In this document: positions 25,977 to 37,121 of the stretch, one piece after another
How the letters are laid out: each line of letters begins with the position of its first letter
How positions within the stretch are numbered: the stretch's first letter is position 1
Origin: Paucibacter sp. B2R-40
GTDB taxonomy: Bacteria > Pseudomonadota > Gammaproteobacteria > Burkholderiales > Burkholderiaceae_C
Assembly (NCBI RefSeq): GCF_025717555.1
Contig: NZ_JAJIRP010000017.1
Coordinates: forward strand, 733-64,174
Reading direction: 5' to 3'
DNA: 63,442 bases
Made by a program: the position numbers and the translations under genes
Notes under the pieces: generated by a model
What the model was told of the DNA's origin: nothing
The model's database searches: none
The model's input: only the letters and a program-made list of their open reading frames with translations

Positions 25977-26984
25977 ATGAATATCATCATCCTCGACGAC
26001 TACCAAGACGCGGTGCGCAAACTTCGTTGCGCGGCCAAGCTGGAGCACCTCAATGCCAAGGTCTTCACCAATACGGTCAAGGGCATTGGCCAGTTATCGG
26101 TACGCCTGCGTGATGCCGAAGTGCTGGTGTTGATACGCGAGCGAACGCAGTTCAACCGGCAACTGCTGGAGAAGCTGCCCAAGCTCAAGCTGATCGCTCA
26201 GACCGGCCGTGTCGGGGCCCATATCGACGTTGAGGCCTGCACCAAGCTTGGCATTGCGGTCAGTGAGGGCGTCGGCGCGCCGACCGCTCCGGCCGAGTTG
26301 ACCTGGGCCTTGATCATGGCGGCGATGCGTCGGCTGCCCCAGTACATCGGCAATTTGAAGCATGGCGTCTGGCAGCAATCGGGCTTGAAAGCGGCCTCGA
26401 TGCCGCCGAATTTTGGTCTGGGTATGGTCTTGCGTGGCAAGACCCTGGGGATTTGGGGTTACGGCAATATCGGTCAGATCGTCGCCGGCTATGGGCGCGC
26501 TTTCGGTATGCAGGTACAGGTTTGGGGCAGCGAGGCTGCGCGTTTGCGCGCCGAAGCGGACGGGTATGTCGCGGTGACCAGTCGCGCGGCCTTGTTCGAG
26601 ACCAGTGATGTGCTGACGGTGCATCTGCGGCTGAGCGAGCAAACCCGGGGTTTGATTGGCCCCGAGGATCTGGCGCGTATGCAGCCAACGGCCTTGTTCG
26701 TCAACACATCAAGAGCGGAGTTGCTGACCGAAGGCGCGTTGGTCTCGGCCTTGAATCGTGGCCGGCCCGGCATGGCCGCGATCGATGTGTTCGAGAGTGA
26801 GCCGATTTTGCAGGGCCATCCCTTGCTGCGCCTGGAAAACGCTGTTTGCACGCCGCATATTGGCTATGTTGAACAAGACAGCTACGAGCTCTACTTGAAC
26901 GCGGCCTTCGACAATGTGTTGAATTTCATCAAGTCCGAGCCGACGAACATCGTCAACCCGGAGGCCTTGCGGGTCTTGCGATGA
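25977..26984 (+). CDS. D-2-hydroxyacid dehydrogenase (NAD-dependent)
   Basis: The 335-residue protein has the Rossmann motif LGIWGYGNIGQIVAGYGRAF near residue 150 and the catalytic Arg (FVNTSRAELL), Glu (IDVFESEP) and His (CTPHIGYVE) in order. It would interconvert a 2-oxo acid and a D-2-hydroxy acid, as in the PGDH/glyoxylate reductase family. I chose ATG 25977 (MNIIILDDYQD), 13 codons inside the longest frame, because the family begins there. The stop overlaps the next gene (ATGA), a chromate transporter subunit, with no obvious metabolic link. Confidence 0.88.
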   Translation: MNIIILDDYQDAVRKLRCAAKLEHLNAKVFTNTVKGIGQLSVRLRDAEVLVLIRERTQFNRQLLEKLPKLKLIAQTGRVGAHIDVEACTKLGIAVSEGVGAPTAPAELTWALIMAAMRRLPQYIGNLKHGVWQQSGLKAASMPPNFGLGMVLRGKTLGIWGYGNIGQIVAGYGRAFGMQVQVWGSEAARLRAEADGYVAVTSRAALFETSDVLTVHLRLSEQTRGLIGPEDLARMQPTALFVNTSRAELLTEGALVSALNRGRPGMAAIDVFESEPILQGHPLLRLENAVCTPHIGYVEQDSYELYLNAAFDNVLNFIKSEPTNIVNPEALRVLR

Positions 26985-27562
26985 ATGCACGCGCCGCACC
27001 GGCATCACTCAGCGAGCTGTTTTGGGCCTTCAATAGGCTCGCTTTGCAAGGCTTTGGCGGCGTGCTGGCGGTCACCCAAAGAGAGCTCGTGGAGCGACTG
27101 GGCTGGCTCAGCCGCGAAGAGTTTTTGGATGCCTTCGCGATTGCGCAGGTTTTGCCCGGGCCAAATATCGTCAACCTGGCTTTGATGTTGGGGGACCGTT
27201 TCTTTGGCAGCCGCGGCGCCTTTGCAGCGCTGGCCGGCATGCTCTTGTTCCCATCCTTGATTGTCATCGGTATGGCGGCCTTGTACGGTCAGTTTGCCGT
27301 GCTGCCCATCGTCAGCAATGCCTTGCGTGGGATGGGCGCCGTCGCGGCCGGCTTGATCATGGCTACCGGCCTGAAGCTGCTGCCTTCGCTGAAGAAGAGC
27401 CCTTTGGGCCGTACAGCGGCCATGATTTTGACGCTCGCGACCGTTGCGGCGGCCGTCTATTGGCGGCTGCCCCTGCCGCAGTTGCTGCTCAGCCTGGGCA
27501 GCATAGGGGTAGCACTTGCCTGGTGGGGTTTGCGGCGCCAAGCCCGGAGTTCGCAAGCATGA
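26981..27562 (+). CDS. Chromate transporter, N-terminal-type half (short-chain CHR)
   Basis: The 193-residue membrane protein shows the CHR family start LFWAFNRLALQGFGGVLAVTQ and the FALAQVLPGPNIVNLA-like segment (AIAQVLPGPNIVNLALMLGD). About six hydrophobic segments. Together with the next gene it gives the two halves of a ChrA-type transporter as separate proteins, as in known short-chain CHR pairs that work together. Start and stop overlap neighbours by 4 bp. Physiological substrate could be chromate/sulfate or another oxyanion. Confidence 0.85.
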   Translation: MNARAAPASLSELFWAFNRLALQGFGGVLAVTQRELVERLGWLSREEFLDAFAIAQVLPGPNIVNLALMLGDRFFGSRGAFAALAGMLLFPSLIVIGMAALYGQFAVLPIVSNALRGMGAVAAGLIMATGLKLLPSLKKSPLGRTAAMILTLATVAAAVYWRLPLPQLLLSLGSIGVALAWWGLRRQARSSQA

Positions 27563-28104
27563 GTGGCGCGCCGCCCGATCTCTGGGCCTTGTTCTTGCAT
27601 TTCTTGACCCTGTCTTTGTTGTCGATTGGCGGCGCGATCACCACGGCGCCTGAAATGCACCGTTACTTGGTCGGAGAGCAGCATTGGCTCAGCGACACGC
27701 AGTTCACCACCTCGATTGCTCTTGCGCAGGCCGCCCCTGGCCCAAACGTCTTGTTCGTGGCGGTGTTGGGCTGGAACGTGGCTGGCCTGTCGGGCGCCGT
27801 GGCCGCAATGGCTGGCATCCTGCTGCCTTCCACGACCTTGGTGCTGGCGGCCACCCGCTGGGCGCGCAATAACCGCGACAGCATTGGCGTACGCGCCTTC
27901 ACCGCAGGCATGGCGCCGATCACCTTGGGTTTGCTGCTGGCGACCGGCTGGCTCTTGGCTCAGCCTTTCTTGACGGCGCCCGAGCATAGAGCCGGCACTC
28001 TGGCACTGATCGCCACCACCTTGGTCTTGACCCTCAGAACCAAGCTGAGCCTGGTCTGGCTGGTACTGGGCGGCGGCGTGCTGGGGGCGCTGGGCTGGGT
28101 CTAG
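27559..28104 (+). CDS. Chromate transporter, C-terminal-type half (short-chain CHR)
   Basis: The 181-residue protein begins with [20 protein letters not shown] and contains [20 protein letters not shown], the second CHR domain signature. It overlaps the first half by 4 bp (ATGA), so the two are co-translated. Its TAG stop shares the CTAG tetranucleotide with the stop of upp on the opposite strand, so the two genes overlap by 4 bp tail to tail. Confidence 0.85.
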   Translation: MSGAPPDLWALFLHFLTLSLLSIGGAITTAPEMHRYLVGEQHWLSDTQFTTSIALAQAAPGPNVLFVAVLGWNVAGLSGAVAAMAGILLPSTTLVLAATRWARNNRDSIGVRAFTAGMAPITLGLLLATGWLLAQPFLTAPEHRAGTLALIATTLVLTLRTKLSLVWLVLGGGVLGALGWV

Positions 28105-28733
28105 CCCTCTTTTGTTCCAAATATTTTGTCGCCTGCATCCCCCAAGCCCGGGATGATGTAGCCCTGCTCATTCAGATGGCTGTCGATCGCAGCTGTCCAG
28201 CAGCGCACATCGGGGTGCGCTGCGGTCAGCGCAGCAACGCCTTCGGGGGCCGCCACCAGCACCAAGGCGCGAATATCCTTGCAGCCGCGTTTTTTGAGCA
28301 GGTCGATGGTCGCGATCATCGAGCCGCCGGTCGCCAGCATCGGGTCCACGATCAGCGCCGTGCGCTCCTCCAACTGGCCGACAAAACGCTCGAAATAATG
28401 CACCGGTTGCAGGGTCTCATGGTCGCGAGCGAGGCCGACGACGCTGATCTTGGCGTTGGGGATCATGTCCAGCACACCGTCCATCATGCCTAAGCCAGCG
28501 CGCAGGATGGGCACCACGGTGACTTTGCGGCCCGCGATTTGGTCGACCTCGGTCGGGCCGCTCCAGCATTCAATCGTGGTTTTCTCGAGCGGGAAGTCAG
28601 CCGTCGCCTCGTAGGCGAGCAAGCGCCCGACTTCGCCGGTCAACTCACGAAACTTCTTGGTCGAGATATCGGCCTCGCGCATCAGGCCGATCTTGTGTTT
28701 GACCAGGGGGTGTTGAACTTCGATGACGGTCAT
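28101..28733 (-). CDS. upp: Uracil phosphoribosyltransferase
   Basis: The 210-residue protein matches Upp along its length: [15 protein letters not shown] at the start, [12 protein letters not shown], the PRPP loop [13 protein letters not shown] and the uracil-binding IPGLGDAGD at the end. It makes UMP from uracil and PRPP in pyrimidine salvage. Start at ATG 28733 (MTVIEVQHP) by family length; the frame is open 26 codons further. rlmB lies upstream on the same strand, 32 bp away. Confidence 0.97.
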   Translation of the reverse strand: MTVIEVQHPLVKHKIGLMREADISTKKFRELTGEVGRLLAYEATADFPLEKTTIECWSGPTEVDQIAGRKVTVVPILRAGLGMMDGVLDMIPNAKISVVGLARDHETLQPVHYFERFVGQLEERTALIVDPMLATGGSMIATIDLLKKRGCKDIRALVLVAAPEGVAALTAAHPDVRCWTAAIDSHLNEQGYIIPGLGDAGDKIFGTKEG

Positions 28734-28765
28734 GGTTTTGACTCTTGGTTTGTGATGGGATGCGC

Positions 28766-29512
28766 TCAGGCAGGCTTGACGGTTCGCTGACGCAAGGCCT
28801 CGAACAGACACACGCCTGCCGCCACCGACACGTTCAAGCTCTCTACCGAACCTTGCATCGGGATGCGCACCAACTCGTCACAGGTCTTGGCGGTCAGCTG
28901 ACGCAGACCGTCTCCTTCGGCGCCCAGCACAAAAGCGATCGGGCGATTCAGGTCCAAGTCATAGATCGACTTCTCGGCCTGATCCGAGGTGCCGACGACC
29001 CAAATGTCGTACTCTTTCAGCTCCTTCAGTGAGCGCGCCAGATTGGTCACCATCAAATACGGCACGGTCTCGGCCGCACCGCTGGCCACCTTGGCCACCG
29101 TGGCGTTGAGGCCGACTGCGTGGTCTTTGGGTGCCAGCACCGCGTGCGCACCGGCGCCATCGGCCACCCGCAGGCAGGCACCAAGATTGTGTGGGTCAGT
29201 GACGCCGTCCAAGACCAGCACCAAGGGCATGCCCTCGATGGTCTCGATCACATCGTCCAGGAACTGTGGCATCGCCAGCGCCTGCACCTTGGCCACCACG
29301 CCCTGGTGGCGGGTGGTACCGGCAATCTTGGCCAGGCGTTCGTCATCGCTTTCGATCAGCTTGGCGCCACCGTCGCGGGCGCGGTCGACAAAAGCACGCA
29401 TGCGCTGGTCGCGCCGCGTGGTGTCGTAGTGGATTTCGCTGATCGAAGTGGGGTGCGTTTTCAGGCGCACCGTGACGGCATGGAAGCCGAAAAGAATTTT
29501 GTTGGAGCTCAT
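28766..29512 (-). CDS. rlmB: 23S rRNA 2'-O-methyltransferase, TrmH/SpoU family (RlmB type)
   Basis: The 248-residue protein has the RlmB layout: a small substrate-binding domain starting [13 protein letters not shown], then the SPOUT knot domain with [20 protein letters not shown] (motif 1), [10 protein letters not shown] (motif 2) and [17 protein letters not shown] (motif 3). All knot motifs that bind SAM are intact. RlmB methylates G2251 in 23S rRNA. ATG 29512 overlaps the stop of the DUF1624 gene upstream (ATGA). Confidence 0.93.
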   Translation of the reverse strand: MSSNKILFGFHAVTVRLKTHPTSISEIHYDTTRRDQRMRAFVDRARDGGAKLIESDDERLAKIAGTTRHQGVVAKVQALAMPQFLDDVIETIEGMPLVLVLDGVTDPHNLGACLRVADGAGAHAVLAPKDHAVGLNATVAKVASGAAETVPYLMVTNLARSLKELKEYDIWVVGTSDQAEKSIYDLDLNRPIAFVLGAEGDGLRQLTAKTCDELVRIPMQGSVESLNVSVAAGVCLFEALRQRTVKPA

Positions 29513-30312
29513 CCTCGCATCGTAGCGGCAAGGCTGAGCATTCCGATCAAAAACGGCTGGTGCAGCATATAGAAAGTCAGTGACCAACGCCCCAGCAAGG
29601 CCAGCGGTGACAGGATTCTGGGCAATTCAGCACTCAATATGTCGGCGCGACTCGCCAACAGCCAGCGCCCCAGCGCAAAGCCCCACAACATGACCCCCAG
29701 CCAAGGCAAGATCGGCACATAGTCTTCCGCGATGGGCTTGTGGGTGACGAGGCCCAACCAATTGCTCCAGCGCGAGTCAAAGAAGGGATGCGAGCAAACC
29801 TGGGGTGCCAGCCAAGCGGCCAGCCCGAGCGGCCAACAAGCCCAGACCGGCAAGCGGGGCGCGGCAAAGCGCAGGAGCAAGAGCATCACGGCCATGCCGT
29901 GCAGCACGCCAAAGCTGATGAAGCTGCGCGGGTACATCAGGTAGGAGCCGATAGACACCGCCACCGCACAAGCCGCCACCTGAACCCAGCGCCGCCAAAA
30001 ACGCGGCCAGCTCAGGCCTTGCTGCAGCGCCAAGGCCTGCCCAATGCCAGCGCAGAGCAAGAACAGGCTGACGATCAACGTTCGTTGAACGGTCCAAACG
30101 GGGTCGCGGTAGAAGTCTTGGCTGATCCAGCCAAAATGGTTCAAATCAAAGGCGAAATGAAAGCCGGCCATCCAGACGATGGCGGCGCCACGCAACGCGT
30201 CAAGCCGGAGGTAGCGCAGATTTCCAGCGACTGATGGTGGCAATGAAGATGGAGACGAATGCACGAGCGGAAGAGTTCTAGGTGGCGAGCAAGTGCAAAG
30301 TCTAAGCGGCAC
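29509..30312 (-). CDS. DUF1624 (HGSNAT-like) integral membrane protein
   Basis: The 267-residue protein has about seven membrane segments. The start LRLDALRGAAIVWMAGFHFAFDLN is the DUF1624 signature, in which the Asp/Arg and the His lie near the first helix; LGRWSLTFYMLHQPFLIG closes the domain. The family resembles heparan-alpha-glucosaminide N-acetyltransferase and is thought to acylate sugars at the membrane, but the substrate is unknown. The start is uncertain: GTG 30312 or a GTG at 30264. It overlaps rlmB. Confidence 0.82.
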   Translation of the reverse strand: MPLRLCTCSPPRTLPLVHSSPSSLPPSVAGNLRYLRLDALRGAAIVWMAGFHFAFDLNHFGWISQDFYRDPVWTVQRTLIVSLFLLCAGIGQALALQQGLSWPRFWRRWVQVAACAVAVSIGSYLMYPRSFISFGVLHGMAVMLLLLRFAAPRLPVWACWPLGLAAWLAPQVCSHPFFDSRWSNWLGLVTHKPIAEDYVPILPWLGVMLWGFALGRWLLASRADILSAELPRILSPLALLGRWSLTFYMLHQPFLIGMLSLAATMRG

Positions 30313-30402
30313 GGGTCGCCGAGCTCAGCAAGAATTTCGCAGTTATGCATTCAAGCCAGGGCCGCAGACCCTGTGTTACCGTCAGCAGTGCACTAACTCT
30401 GA

Positions 30403-33114
30403 ATGGGCAAACAGGCGCAAAGCATGAGCCAAAGCCAAGTTTCAACGCAAGCCAGCCAGATGGAAGCATTCAGATATGCGCGGCTTCGGCACTGGCTGGC
30501 CTATTGGCCGGCCATATTGACTGCCTTGGGCGCTATCTGCTTGTCATTTGTGTTGCTGTGGGCGCGCGAGTCACAAAATTTGGCCAGTGAGCAGGCCCAG
30601 ATCAATCATGAATTGAGTGCCATTCGCACCCGGCTGGAAGCAGTAGCTCAGGCCACCTTCAGCCCCACGGTCGGCCTTGAGGCCATGATCCAACTGGACG
30701 GTGGCATCTCCAGCGCTCGTTTCGATGCTCTCAGCCGGCGCGTCGTCAATTTGCTGCCTCAAGTGCGCAGCATCGTCGCTGCGCCCGATGACATAGCTCG
30801 TTATGTCTTCCCACTCGAGGGCAACGAGGCGGTTCAGAACTTGCGCTATGTCGACATCCCGGCCCAGTACGCCCAAGTTCAGCGAGCCCGCGCGCTGGGC
30901 CAGCCTGTGCTTGTCGGCCCGGTCAAATTGGTGCAAGGCGGGCAAGGCATCATCCAGCGCACGCCGGTGTTCTTGCCGGCAACGTCCGCTCCGGCAATTG
31001 GCTCCGCCGGCAAGGCCCAAACCGGTGGTCGCTATTGGGGCGTGATCTCGGTCGTGGCCGATATGGAACTGTTCATGCGAGCGGCTGGCTTGACTGACCA
31101 TCCGAGCATGCGGCTGGCCGTCTTTCAATTGCAGGCAGATCGGCAAACGATTCACGCGCCGATCTGGGGCGATCCGGCTCTAGCGACACTGGCGACAGCC
31201 GTGCATCAATCGGTTCAATTGCCTGGCGCCACTTGGTCTATCGCTGCGGCGCCTGGCGCCGCACAGGCTTGGCGCAGCAATGCCTATGGCGCCGAGTTCT
31301 TTGCCAGCCTGATGGGCAGCGCCGCATTGGGCGGCCTGGCCGCCCTGGCGGTATACCGACGTCGCCTGTTGCTGCACAAAAATCGCCTGCTGGCGCAGCA
31401 AATCGAACAAAGCCTGCGCACACAAGCCGATTTGGAAGCCGCTCAGTCGCGCTTCAAAAGCCTGACCGAGCTGTCGGCGGACTGGGTTTGGGAGCAGGAC
31501 GAGAACTTTCTTTTCACCTTCACCTCGCGCTCCACAGAGGAAGCAACTCAAGTCAGCGGCCCTCAGTTGCTCGGGTTCAAGCGCTGGGAGTCGCCGGCCC
31601 TGGCGCCCGGCACCGACTGGGCCGCGCATATTGCCTCGGTTGAACGCCATCAGCCGTTTCGGAACTTCGAATATGCCCAGTACGCGGAGGACGGCTCGCT
31701 GCGCTATGTGAGCATCTCGGGCCGGGCGTTTTTCGATGCACAGGGGCATTTCAAAGGCTACCGTGGCACCGGGCGCAATATCACCGAAAGCAAAATGGCG
31801 GAGCGTGATTTGCGTGAATCCAAGGCCGCGCTAACGCTGGCACTCGACCGTCTGCAAGCCGTGCTGGACGCCGCACAGGAGTTCTCCATCATTGCCACCG
31901 ATTTGGCAGGCCGGGTCAGTTTGTTCAACCGTGGCGCAGAGCAGATGCTGGGCTACGCGCAAGCCGAGATGGTGGGGCAATCACCGGCGTTTTTGCATCT
32001 CGCCAGCGAGGTCGAGGCGCGCAGCGCCGAACTCAGCGAAAGCTATGGGCGGCCGATCAAGGGTTTTGACGTCTTTGTCGAAGTCCCGCGCGCCAGCGGC
32101 AGCGAAACGCGCGTATGGACCTATGTGAGGCGCGATGGCAGTCATCTGGAAGTGTCCTTGACGGTGAGCCTGGTGCGTTCTCAAAGTGGCGAGCCGAGCG
32201 GCTATCTGGGCATCGCACGCGACATCACCGCGCAAAGGCTGGCCCAGCGCCAATTGGCCGATCTGAATGCGGATTTGGAGTCCCGGGTGGAAAGCCGCAC
32301 GGCCGAGCTCAAGCAAGCCCAGTCCGTGCTCAGTCAAGCAAAAGAGGAATTGCTGCGCTCGGAAAAGATGGCGGCTTTAGGCTCCTTGGTCGCCGGCATT
32401 GCGCACGAGCTGAACACACCGTTGGGCAATTGTTTGACCACGGCGTCCACGCTGGAAGAATTGACGCTGCAAATACGGCGCAGCTTCGAAGGCGGGCAGA
32501 TGCGCCGCTCGGTGCTTGAGGCCTATTTGAACGATGCCCACACGGCCAGCAGCATCATGCTGCGCAGCATGGCCACGGCCAATGAATTGGTCGCGCATTT
32601 CAAGCAAATTTCTGTGGATCAGACCTCGGCGCAACGGCGCAGCTTCGCCTTGCAATCGGTCATAGACGATGTGTTGAGCCTGCTGCGCAACCAATTGCGC
32701 AAGGCCAGCATCGAAGTCAGGGTCGAGGTAACCATGGCGCAGGACCTCGACAGTTTCCCCGGTCCGCTGGGTCAGGTCTTGACCAATCTGATCCTCAACG
32801 CCAGCCTGCATGCATTCGAGGCCAAGCCAGCGGATGCGCGCATCTCCATCCATGCAAGGGCGGAGGATGAACGCTTTTTCAGCTTGACCGTAGAAGACAA
32901 CGGCTGCGGCATGAAGGCCGAAGTGCGCCGGCGCGCCTTCGACCCCTTTTTCACCACCAAGATGGGCGCAGGCGGCACCGGCTTGGGCCTGAACATCGTC
33001 TACAACATCGTCACCGGCATTCTGGGCGGTCAGATCGAGCTGCACAGCGAGCCAGGAATGGGCAGCCACTTTGTGATGCGGCTGCCTTTTGTGGCGCCGC
33101 TTGTGGTGCCCTGA
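30403..33114 (+). CDS. Hybrid-free sensor histidine kinase: CHASE, two PAS, HisKA, HATPase
   Basis: The 903-residue protein has a membrane segment (about 35-55), a periplasmic CHASE domain (about 90-280, LRYVDIPAQYAQVQRARALG), a second membrane segment (about 300-320), a first PAS (about 360-470, ADWVWEQDENFLFTF), a second PAS (about 490-620), a coiled coil ending in SRTAELKQAQ, an H-box with GIAHELNTPLGN (His is the phosphate acceptor) and an ATPase with NLILNASLHAFE, DNGCGM, FFTTK and GTGLGLNIVYN. All catalytic motifs are intact. No response regulator lies next to it, so it is an orphan. It converges with purL with an 11-bp gap. Confidence 0.93.
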   Translation: MGKQAQSMSQSQVSTQASQMEAFRYARLRHWLAYWPAILTALGAICLSFVLLWARESQNLASEQAQINHELSAIRTRLEAVAQATFSPTVGLEAMIQLDGGISSARFDALSRRVVNLLPQVRSIVAAPDDIARYVFPLEGNEAVQNLRYVDIPAQYAQVQRARALGQPVLVGPVKLVQGGQGIIQRTPVFLPATSAPAIGSAGKAQTGGRYWGVISVVADMELFMRAAGLTDHPSMRLAVFQLQADRQTIHAPIWGDPALATLATAVHQSVQLPGATWSIAAAPGAAQAWRSNAYGAEFFASLMGSAALGGLAALAVYRRRLLLHKNRLLAQQIEQSLRTQADLEAAQSRFKSLTELSADWVWEQDENFLFTFTSRSTEEATQVSGPQLLGFKRWESPALAPGTDWAAHIASVERHQPFRNFEYAQYAEDGSLRYVSISGRAFFDAQGHFKGYRGTGRNITESKMAERDLRESKAALTLALDRLQAVLDAAQEFSIIATDLAGRVSLFNRGAEQMLGYAQAEMVGQSPAFLHLASEVEARSAELSESYGRPIKGFDVFVEVPRASGSETRVWTYVRRDGSHLEVSLTVSLVRSQSGEPSGYLGIARDITAQRLAQRQLADLNADLESRVESRTAELKQAQSVLSQAKEELLRSEKMAALGSLVAGIAHELNTPLGNCLTTASTLEELTLQIRRSFEGGQMRRSVLEAYLNDAHTASSIMLRSMATANELVAHFKQISVDQTSAQRRSFALQSVIDDVLSLLRNQLRKASIEVRVEVTMAQDLDSFPGPLGQVLTNLILNASLHAFEAKPADARISIHARAEDERFFSLTVEDNGCGMKAEVRRRAFDPFFTTKMGAGGTGLGLNIVYNIVTGILGGQIELHSEPGMGSHFVMRLPFVAPLVVP

Positions 33115-33125
33115 CCCTGCAGCCT

Positions 33126-36100
33126 TTAGCCGACCCAGCGGCGCGCATTGCGGAACATGCGCATCCAGGGGCTCAGCTCATTGACGTCGCCGGAAGTCCA
33201 GCTCATCTGCACATTGCGGAACACCCGCTCCGGGTGCGGCATCAAGACGGTGAATCGTCCGTCGGCGGTAGTTACCGAAGTAAGCCCGTCCGGGCTGCCA
33301 TTGGGGTTGAGCGGATAGGTCTCGGTGGGCTGGCCATGGTGGTCCACATAGCGCATGGCGCGTGCGACCTTGTTTGTGTCGCCTCGCTGCGAGAAGTCGG
33401 CAAAACCTTCGCCATGCGCCACGGCGATCGGCAGGCGCGAGCCTTCCATGCCCTTGAAGAACAGGCTGGGGCTGTCCAGAACCTCAACCATGGCCAAGCG
33501 GGCCTCGAACTGCTCGCTCTTGTTGCGCGTGAACTTGGGCCAATCTTGCGCGCCGGGGATGATGGGCGACAAGGCCGCCATCATCTGGCAGCCATTGCAA
33601 ACGCCCAGTGCAAAGCTGTCCCCGCGGGCAAAGAAGGCCTTGAACTGCTCGGCCAAAATCGGATTGAACATGACCGAGCGGGCCCAGCCTTCGCCGGCGC
33701 CCAAGGTGTCACCGTAGCTGAAGCCGCCGCAGGCAACAAAGCCCTTAAACTGCTCCAAGGTTACGGCGCCAGACTGCAGATCACTCATGTGAACGTCGTA
33801 GGTGTCAAAGCCGGCCTTGGCCATCGCATAACTCATCTCGACATGCGAATTGACGCCCTGCTCCCGCAAGATGGCCATTTTGGGCTTGGTGCCGATGTTG
33901 ATGAATGGCGCTGCCACGTCGTCTTGCGGATCAAAGCTCAGATGCACGTGGCGGCCGGGGTCGCCAGCCACACCGGTCTGACCATGTTCGCTGTCGGCGC
34001 AAGCCGGGTTGTCGCGCAGCTGGGCAATCCGCCAGGAGACTTGATCCCATTCCTTGTGCAATGTTTCGAGCGGCGCGCTGAAGACCTTTTTGGCGTCGCG
34101 CCAAACTTCCATGCAGGCATTGCCATTGGGCTTGCCGATCACATGGCTGAGCTTGGACAGGCCATGTGCGCGCAAGACCTGCAAAGCTGAGTCACGGTCC
34201 GCTGTGCGCACCTGCAAGACGACGCCCAACTCCTCATTGAAAAGGGCCTTGAGCGTCAATTCCTCGCGGCGAGCACCGACCTGCCCCGCCCAGTTCTTGG
34301 CGTCGCCGGTATCGGCGCGGCTGTCGCTGACGCCGTCACCCTCGGTGATCAGCATGTCCACGTTCAGGCTGACGCCGACATGGCCGGCGAATGCCATCTC
34401 GCAGGCGATCGCCCACAGGCCGCCGTCGCCACGGTCGTGATAGGCCAGCAATTTATCGGCAGCACGCAACTCATTGACAGCGCTGACCAAACTCTTCAAC
34501 TGCGCAGCGTCATCGAGATCGGGCACTGGACCGCCGAACTGATTCAGCGCCTGCGCCAGGATCGAGCCGCCCATGCGGTGCTGTCCGTCGCCCAGATCGA
34601 CCAGAATCAGGCTGGTGTCACCAGCATCGGTGCGCAATTGCGGGGTCAGCGTGCCGCGCACATCGGCGATGGTCGCAAACGATGAAATGATCAAGGACAC
34701 CGGCGCGGTGACCTGCTGGACTGCACCGTTAGCACCCGTCCAGCGCGTGCGCATCGACAGCGAATCCTTGCCGACCGGGATCGAGATGCCCAACTCCGGG
34801 CACAGCTCCATGCCAACCGCCTTGACGGTGTCGAACAGCGCGGCGTCTTCGCCGGGCTCGCCGCAAGCAGCCATCCAGTTGGCCGACAGCTTGACGCGCG
34901 GCAACTCAATCGGCGCGGCGAGCAGATTGGTGATGCTCTCGGCCACCGCCATGCGGCCCGATGCGGCGGCATTGATCGCCGCCAACGGTGTGCGCTCGCC
35001 CATCGCGAACGCTTCGCCGGCAAAGCCCTTGAAGTCGGCCAGCGTGACGGCGCAATCCGCCACCGGCACCTGCCAAGGGCCGACCATCTGGTCGCGTGAA
35101 TTCAGGCCACCGACGGTGCGGTCACCGATGGTGATCAAGAAACGTTTTGATGCAACGGTCGGGTGACGCAGCACGTCCAGAGCCACCGTCGCCAGATCCA
35201 CGCCGGTCAGCGCCAACACGCCGCAGTCGCGCTCGACGCGGGTGACATCGCGGTGCACCTTGGGCGGCTTGCCCAAGAGCACTTCCATCGGCATATCGAT
35301 GGCGCGCTCGCCACCCTCGCCGTCTTCCAGAATCAGCTCGCGCGCCTCGGTCGTCACGCCAACCACGCCAAACGGGCAGCGCTCGCGCTCGCACATGCTG
35401 CGGAACAGCTCCAGGCTGCCGGGCGCAATCGCCAGCACATAGCGTTCCTGGCTCTCGTTGCACCAGATTTCCTTCGGCGCCAGGCCGGATTCTTCCAACG
35501 GAACTTTGCTCAAGTCGAAGCGTGCGCCACGGGCCGCGTCGTTGACCAGTTCCGGAAAGGCGTTCGAGATACCGCCGGCGCCGACGTCGTGGATCGCCAG
35601 AATCGGGTTCTTTTCGGCCAGACCCCAGCAATGGTTGATGACCTCTTGCACACGCCGCTCGATCTCGGGGTTACCGCGCTGGACCGAATCGAAGTCCAGG
35701 TCGGCCATGTTGGTACCGGCCGCCATCGAGCTGGCCGCGCTGCCGCCCATGCCGATGCGCATGCCGGGGCCGCCGAGCTGAATCAACAGCGAGCCGGCCG
35801 GGAATTCGATCTTGTGGGTCTGGTCGCTGCGAATCGCGCCCAGGCCACCGGCAATCATGATGGGCTTGTGATAGCCGCGCTGCACGCCGTCGACTTCCTG
35901 CTCATAGACGCGGAAGTAGCCAGCCAGAGCCGGGCGGCCGAACTCGTTATTGAAGGCGGCGCCACCGAGCGGCCCTTCGATCATGATTTGCAAGGCGCTG
36001 GCGATATGCGCCGGCTTGCCGACATTGGCCTGCTCCCAGGGCTCATTCAAGCCCGGAAGGCGCAAATTCGAGACCGAGAAGCCGGTCAGGCCGGCCTTGG

Positions 36101-37121
36101 GCTTGGCGCCGCGGCCGGTCGCACCTTCGTCGCGGATTTCGCCACCGGCGCCGGTCGAGGCGCCCGGGAACGGCGAAATGGCGGTCGGGTGGTTGTGCGT
36201 CTCGACCTTCATCAAGACATGGGCGGTTTCTTCACGCGCTTGGTACTGCGGCGCGCGCGCGTCACCGGCCGGCATCCAGCGCTCGATCACATGGCCTTCC
36301 ATGATGGACGAGTTGTCGGAATAAGCAACGACAGTGTGCTGCGGGCTCAGCTTCTCGGTATTGCGGATCATGCCGAACAGGCTGAGAGGCTGATCGACGC
36401 CGTCAACGGTGAACTTGGCGTTGAAAATCTTGTGGCGGCAATGCTCGGAATTGGCCTGCGCAAACATCATCAGCTCGACATCGCTGGGGTTGCGCCCCAA
36501 AGTCTTGAAGGCCGCTTCCAGATAGTCGATCTCGTCCACCGACAGCGCCAGGCCAAAAGTGGTGTTGGCCGACTCCAATGCCGCCCTGCCCTGGCCCAGC
36601 ACGTCCACATGTTCGAGTGGCTGCGCTTGGCGTTCATCAAACAGATGCGCCGCGTCTTCGCGGGCCAAGAGCACGCTCTCGGTCATGCGGTCGTGCAGCA
36701 ATTCGGCGCAGGCCTGCAACTCGGCCGCCGTCAGCGTTTTGACGCCGCCGAGCAATCCGGATTTCAGAGTGATGCGGAACTCGGTCACGCGCTCGACCCG
36801 GTGCAGTTGCAAGCCGCAGTTGTGCGCGATATCGGTGGCCTTGGAGGCCCAGGGACTGACGGTACCCAGGCGAGGTGCCACCAGCACCAACTGACCCTCA
36901 TTGCCCCCCACATAAGCATCGCCATAGTTCAACAGCGCGGCCAGCTTGACTTGATCGTCGGCACTCAGCGCAGCATCACTCCAAACCCAATGCACATGGC
37001 GGGCATACACAGCGTTGATGCGCTCGTTGACGTTTTGCAGCTGCGGCAACAAGGCCTGGGCACGGAATGCTGAGAGTGCGTTGCCGCCTTCAAAAGAAAG
37101 CAGTTGCTTGGAGGTGGCCAT
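33126..37121 (-). CDS. purL: Phosphoribosylformylglycinamidine synthase, large single-chain type
   Basis: The 1331-residue enzyme carries out the ATP- and glutamine-dependent conversion of FGAR to FGAM in purine synthesis. The N-terminal domain, the two AIR-synthase-type domains (HNHP near residue 300, [17 protein letters not shown] in the middle, [11 protein letters not shown] later) and the C-terminal class I glutaminase domain (nucleophile Cys in [19 protein letters not shown] with His and Glu) are all present. Length matches proteobacterial PurL. The 11-bp gap to the convergent histidine kinase contains no clear terminator. Confidence 0.98.
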   Translation of the reverse strand: MATSKQLLSFEGGNALSAFRAQALLPQLQNVNERINAVYARHVHWVWSDAALSADDQVKLAALLNYGDAYVGGNEGQLVLVAPRLGTVSPWASKATDIAHNCGLQLHRVERVTEFRITLKSGLLGGVKTLTAAELQACAELLHDRMTESVLLAREDAAHLFDERQAQPLEHVDVLGQGRAALESANTTFGLALSVDEIDYLEAAFKTLGRNPSDVELMMFAQANSEHCRHKIFNAKFTVDGVDQPLSLFGMIRNTEKLSPQHTVVAYSDNSSIMEGHVIERWMPAGDARAPQYQAREETAHVLMKVETHNHPTAISPFPGASTGAGGEIRDEGATGRGAKPKAGLTGFSVSNLRLPGLNEPWEQANVGKPAHIASALQIMIEGPLGGAAFNNEFGRPALAGYFRVYEQEVDGVQRGYHKPIMIAGGLGAIRSDQTHKIEFPAGSLLIQLGGPGMRIGMGGSAASSMAAGTNMADLDFDSVQRGNPEIERRVQEVINHCWGLAEKNPILAIHDVGAGGISNAFPELVNDAARGARFDLSKVPLEESGLAPKEIWCNESQERYVLAIAPGSLELFRSMCERERCPFGVVGVTTEARELILEDGEGGERAIDMPMEVLLGKPPKVHRDVTRVERDCGVLALTGVDLATVALDVLRHPTVASKRFLITIGDRTVGGLNSRDQMVGPWQVPVADCAVTLADFKGFAGEAFAMGERTPLAAINAAASGRMAVAESITNLLAAPIELPRVKLSANWMAACGEPGEDAALFDTVKAVGMELCPELGISIPVGKDSLSMRTRWTGANGAVQQVTAPVSLIISSFATIADVRGTLTPQLRTDAGDTSLILVDLGDGQHRMGGSILAQALNQFGGPVPDLDDAAQLKSLVSAVNELRAADKLLAYHDRGDGGLWAIACEMAFAGHVGVSLNVDMLITEGDGVSDSRADTGDAKNWAGQVGARREELTLKALFNEELGVVLQVRTADRDSALQVLRAHGLSKLSHVIGKPNGNACMEVWRDAKKVFSAPLETLHKEWDQVSWRIAQLRDNPACADSEHGQTGVAGDPGRHVHLSFDPQDDVAAPFINIGTKPKMAILREQGVNSHVEMSYAMAKAGFDTYDVHMSDLQSGAVTLEQFKGFVACGGFSYGDTLGAGEGWARSVMFNPILAEQFKAFFARGDSFALGVCNGCQMMAALSPIIPGAQDWPKFTRNKSEQFEARLAMVEVLDSPSLFFKGMEGSRLPIAVAHGEGFADFSQRGDTNKVARAMRYVDHHGQPTETYPLNPNGSPDGLTSVTTADGRFTVLMPHPERVFRNVQMSWTSGDVNELSPWMRMFRNARRWVG

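Noticed and set aside
35163-37073. Long plus-strand open frame opposite purL
   Set aside because: Antisense of conserved PurL sequence; no motif and no ribosome binding site. Same for frames at 10826-12139, 39493-40818 and 43842-45356.
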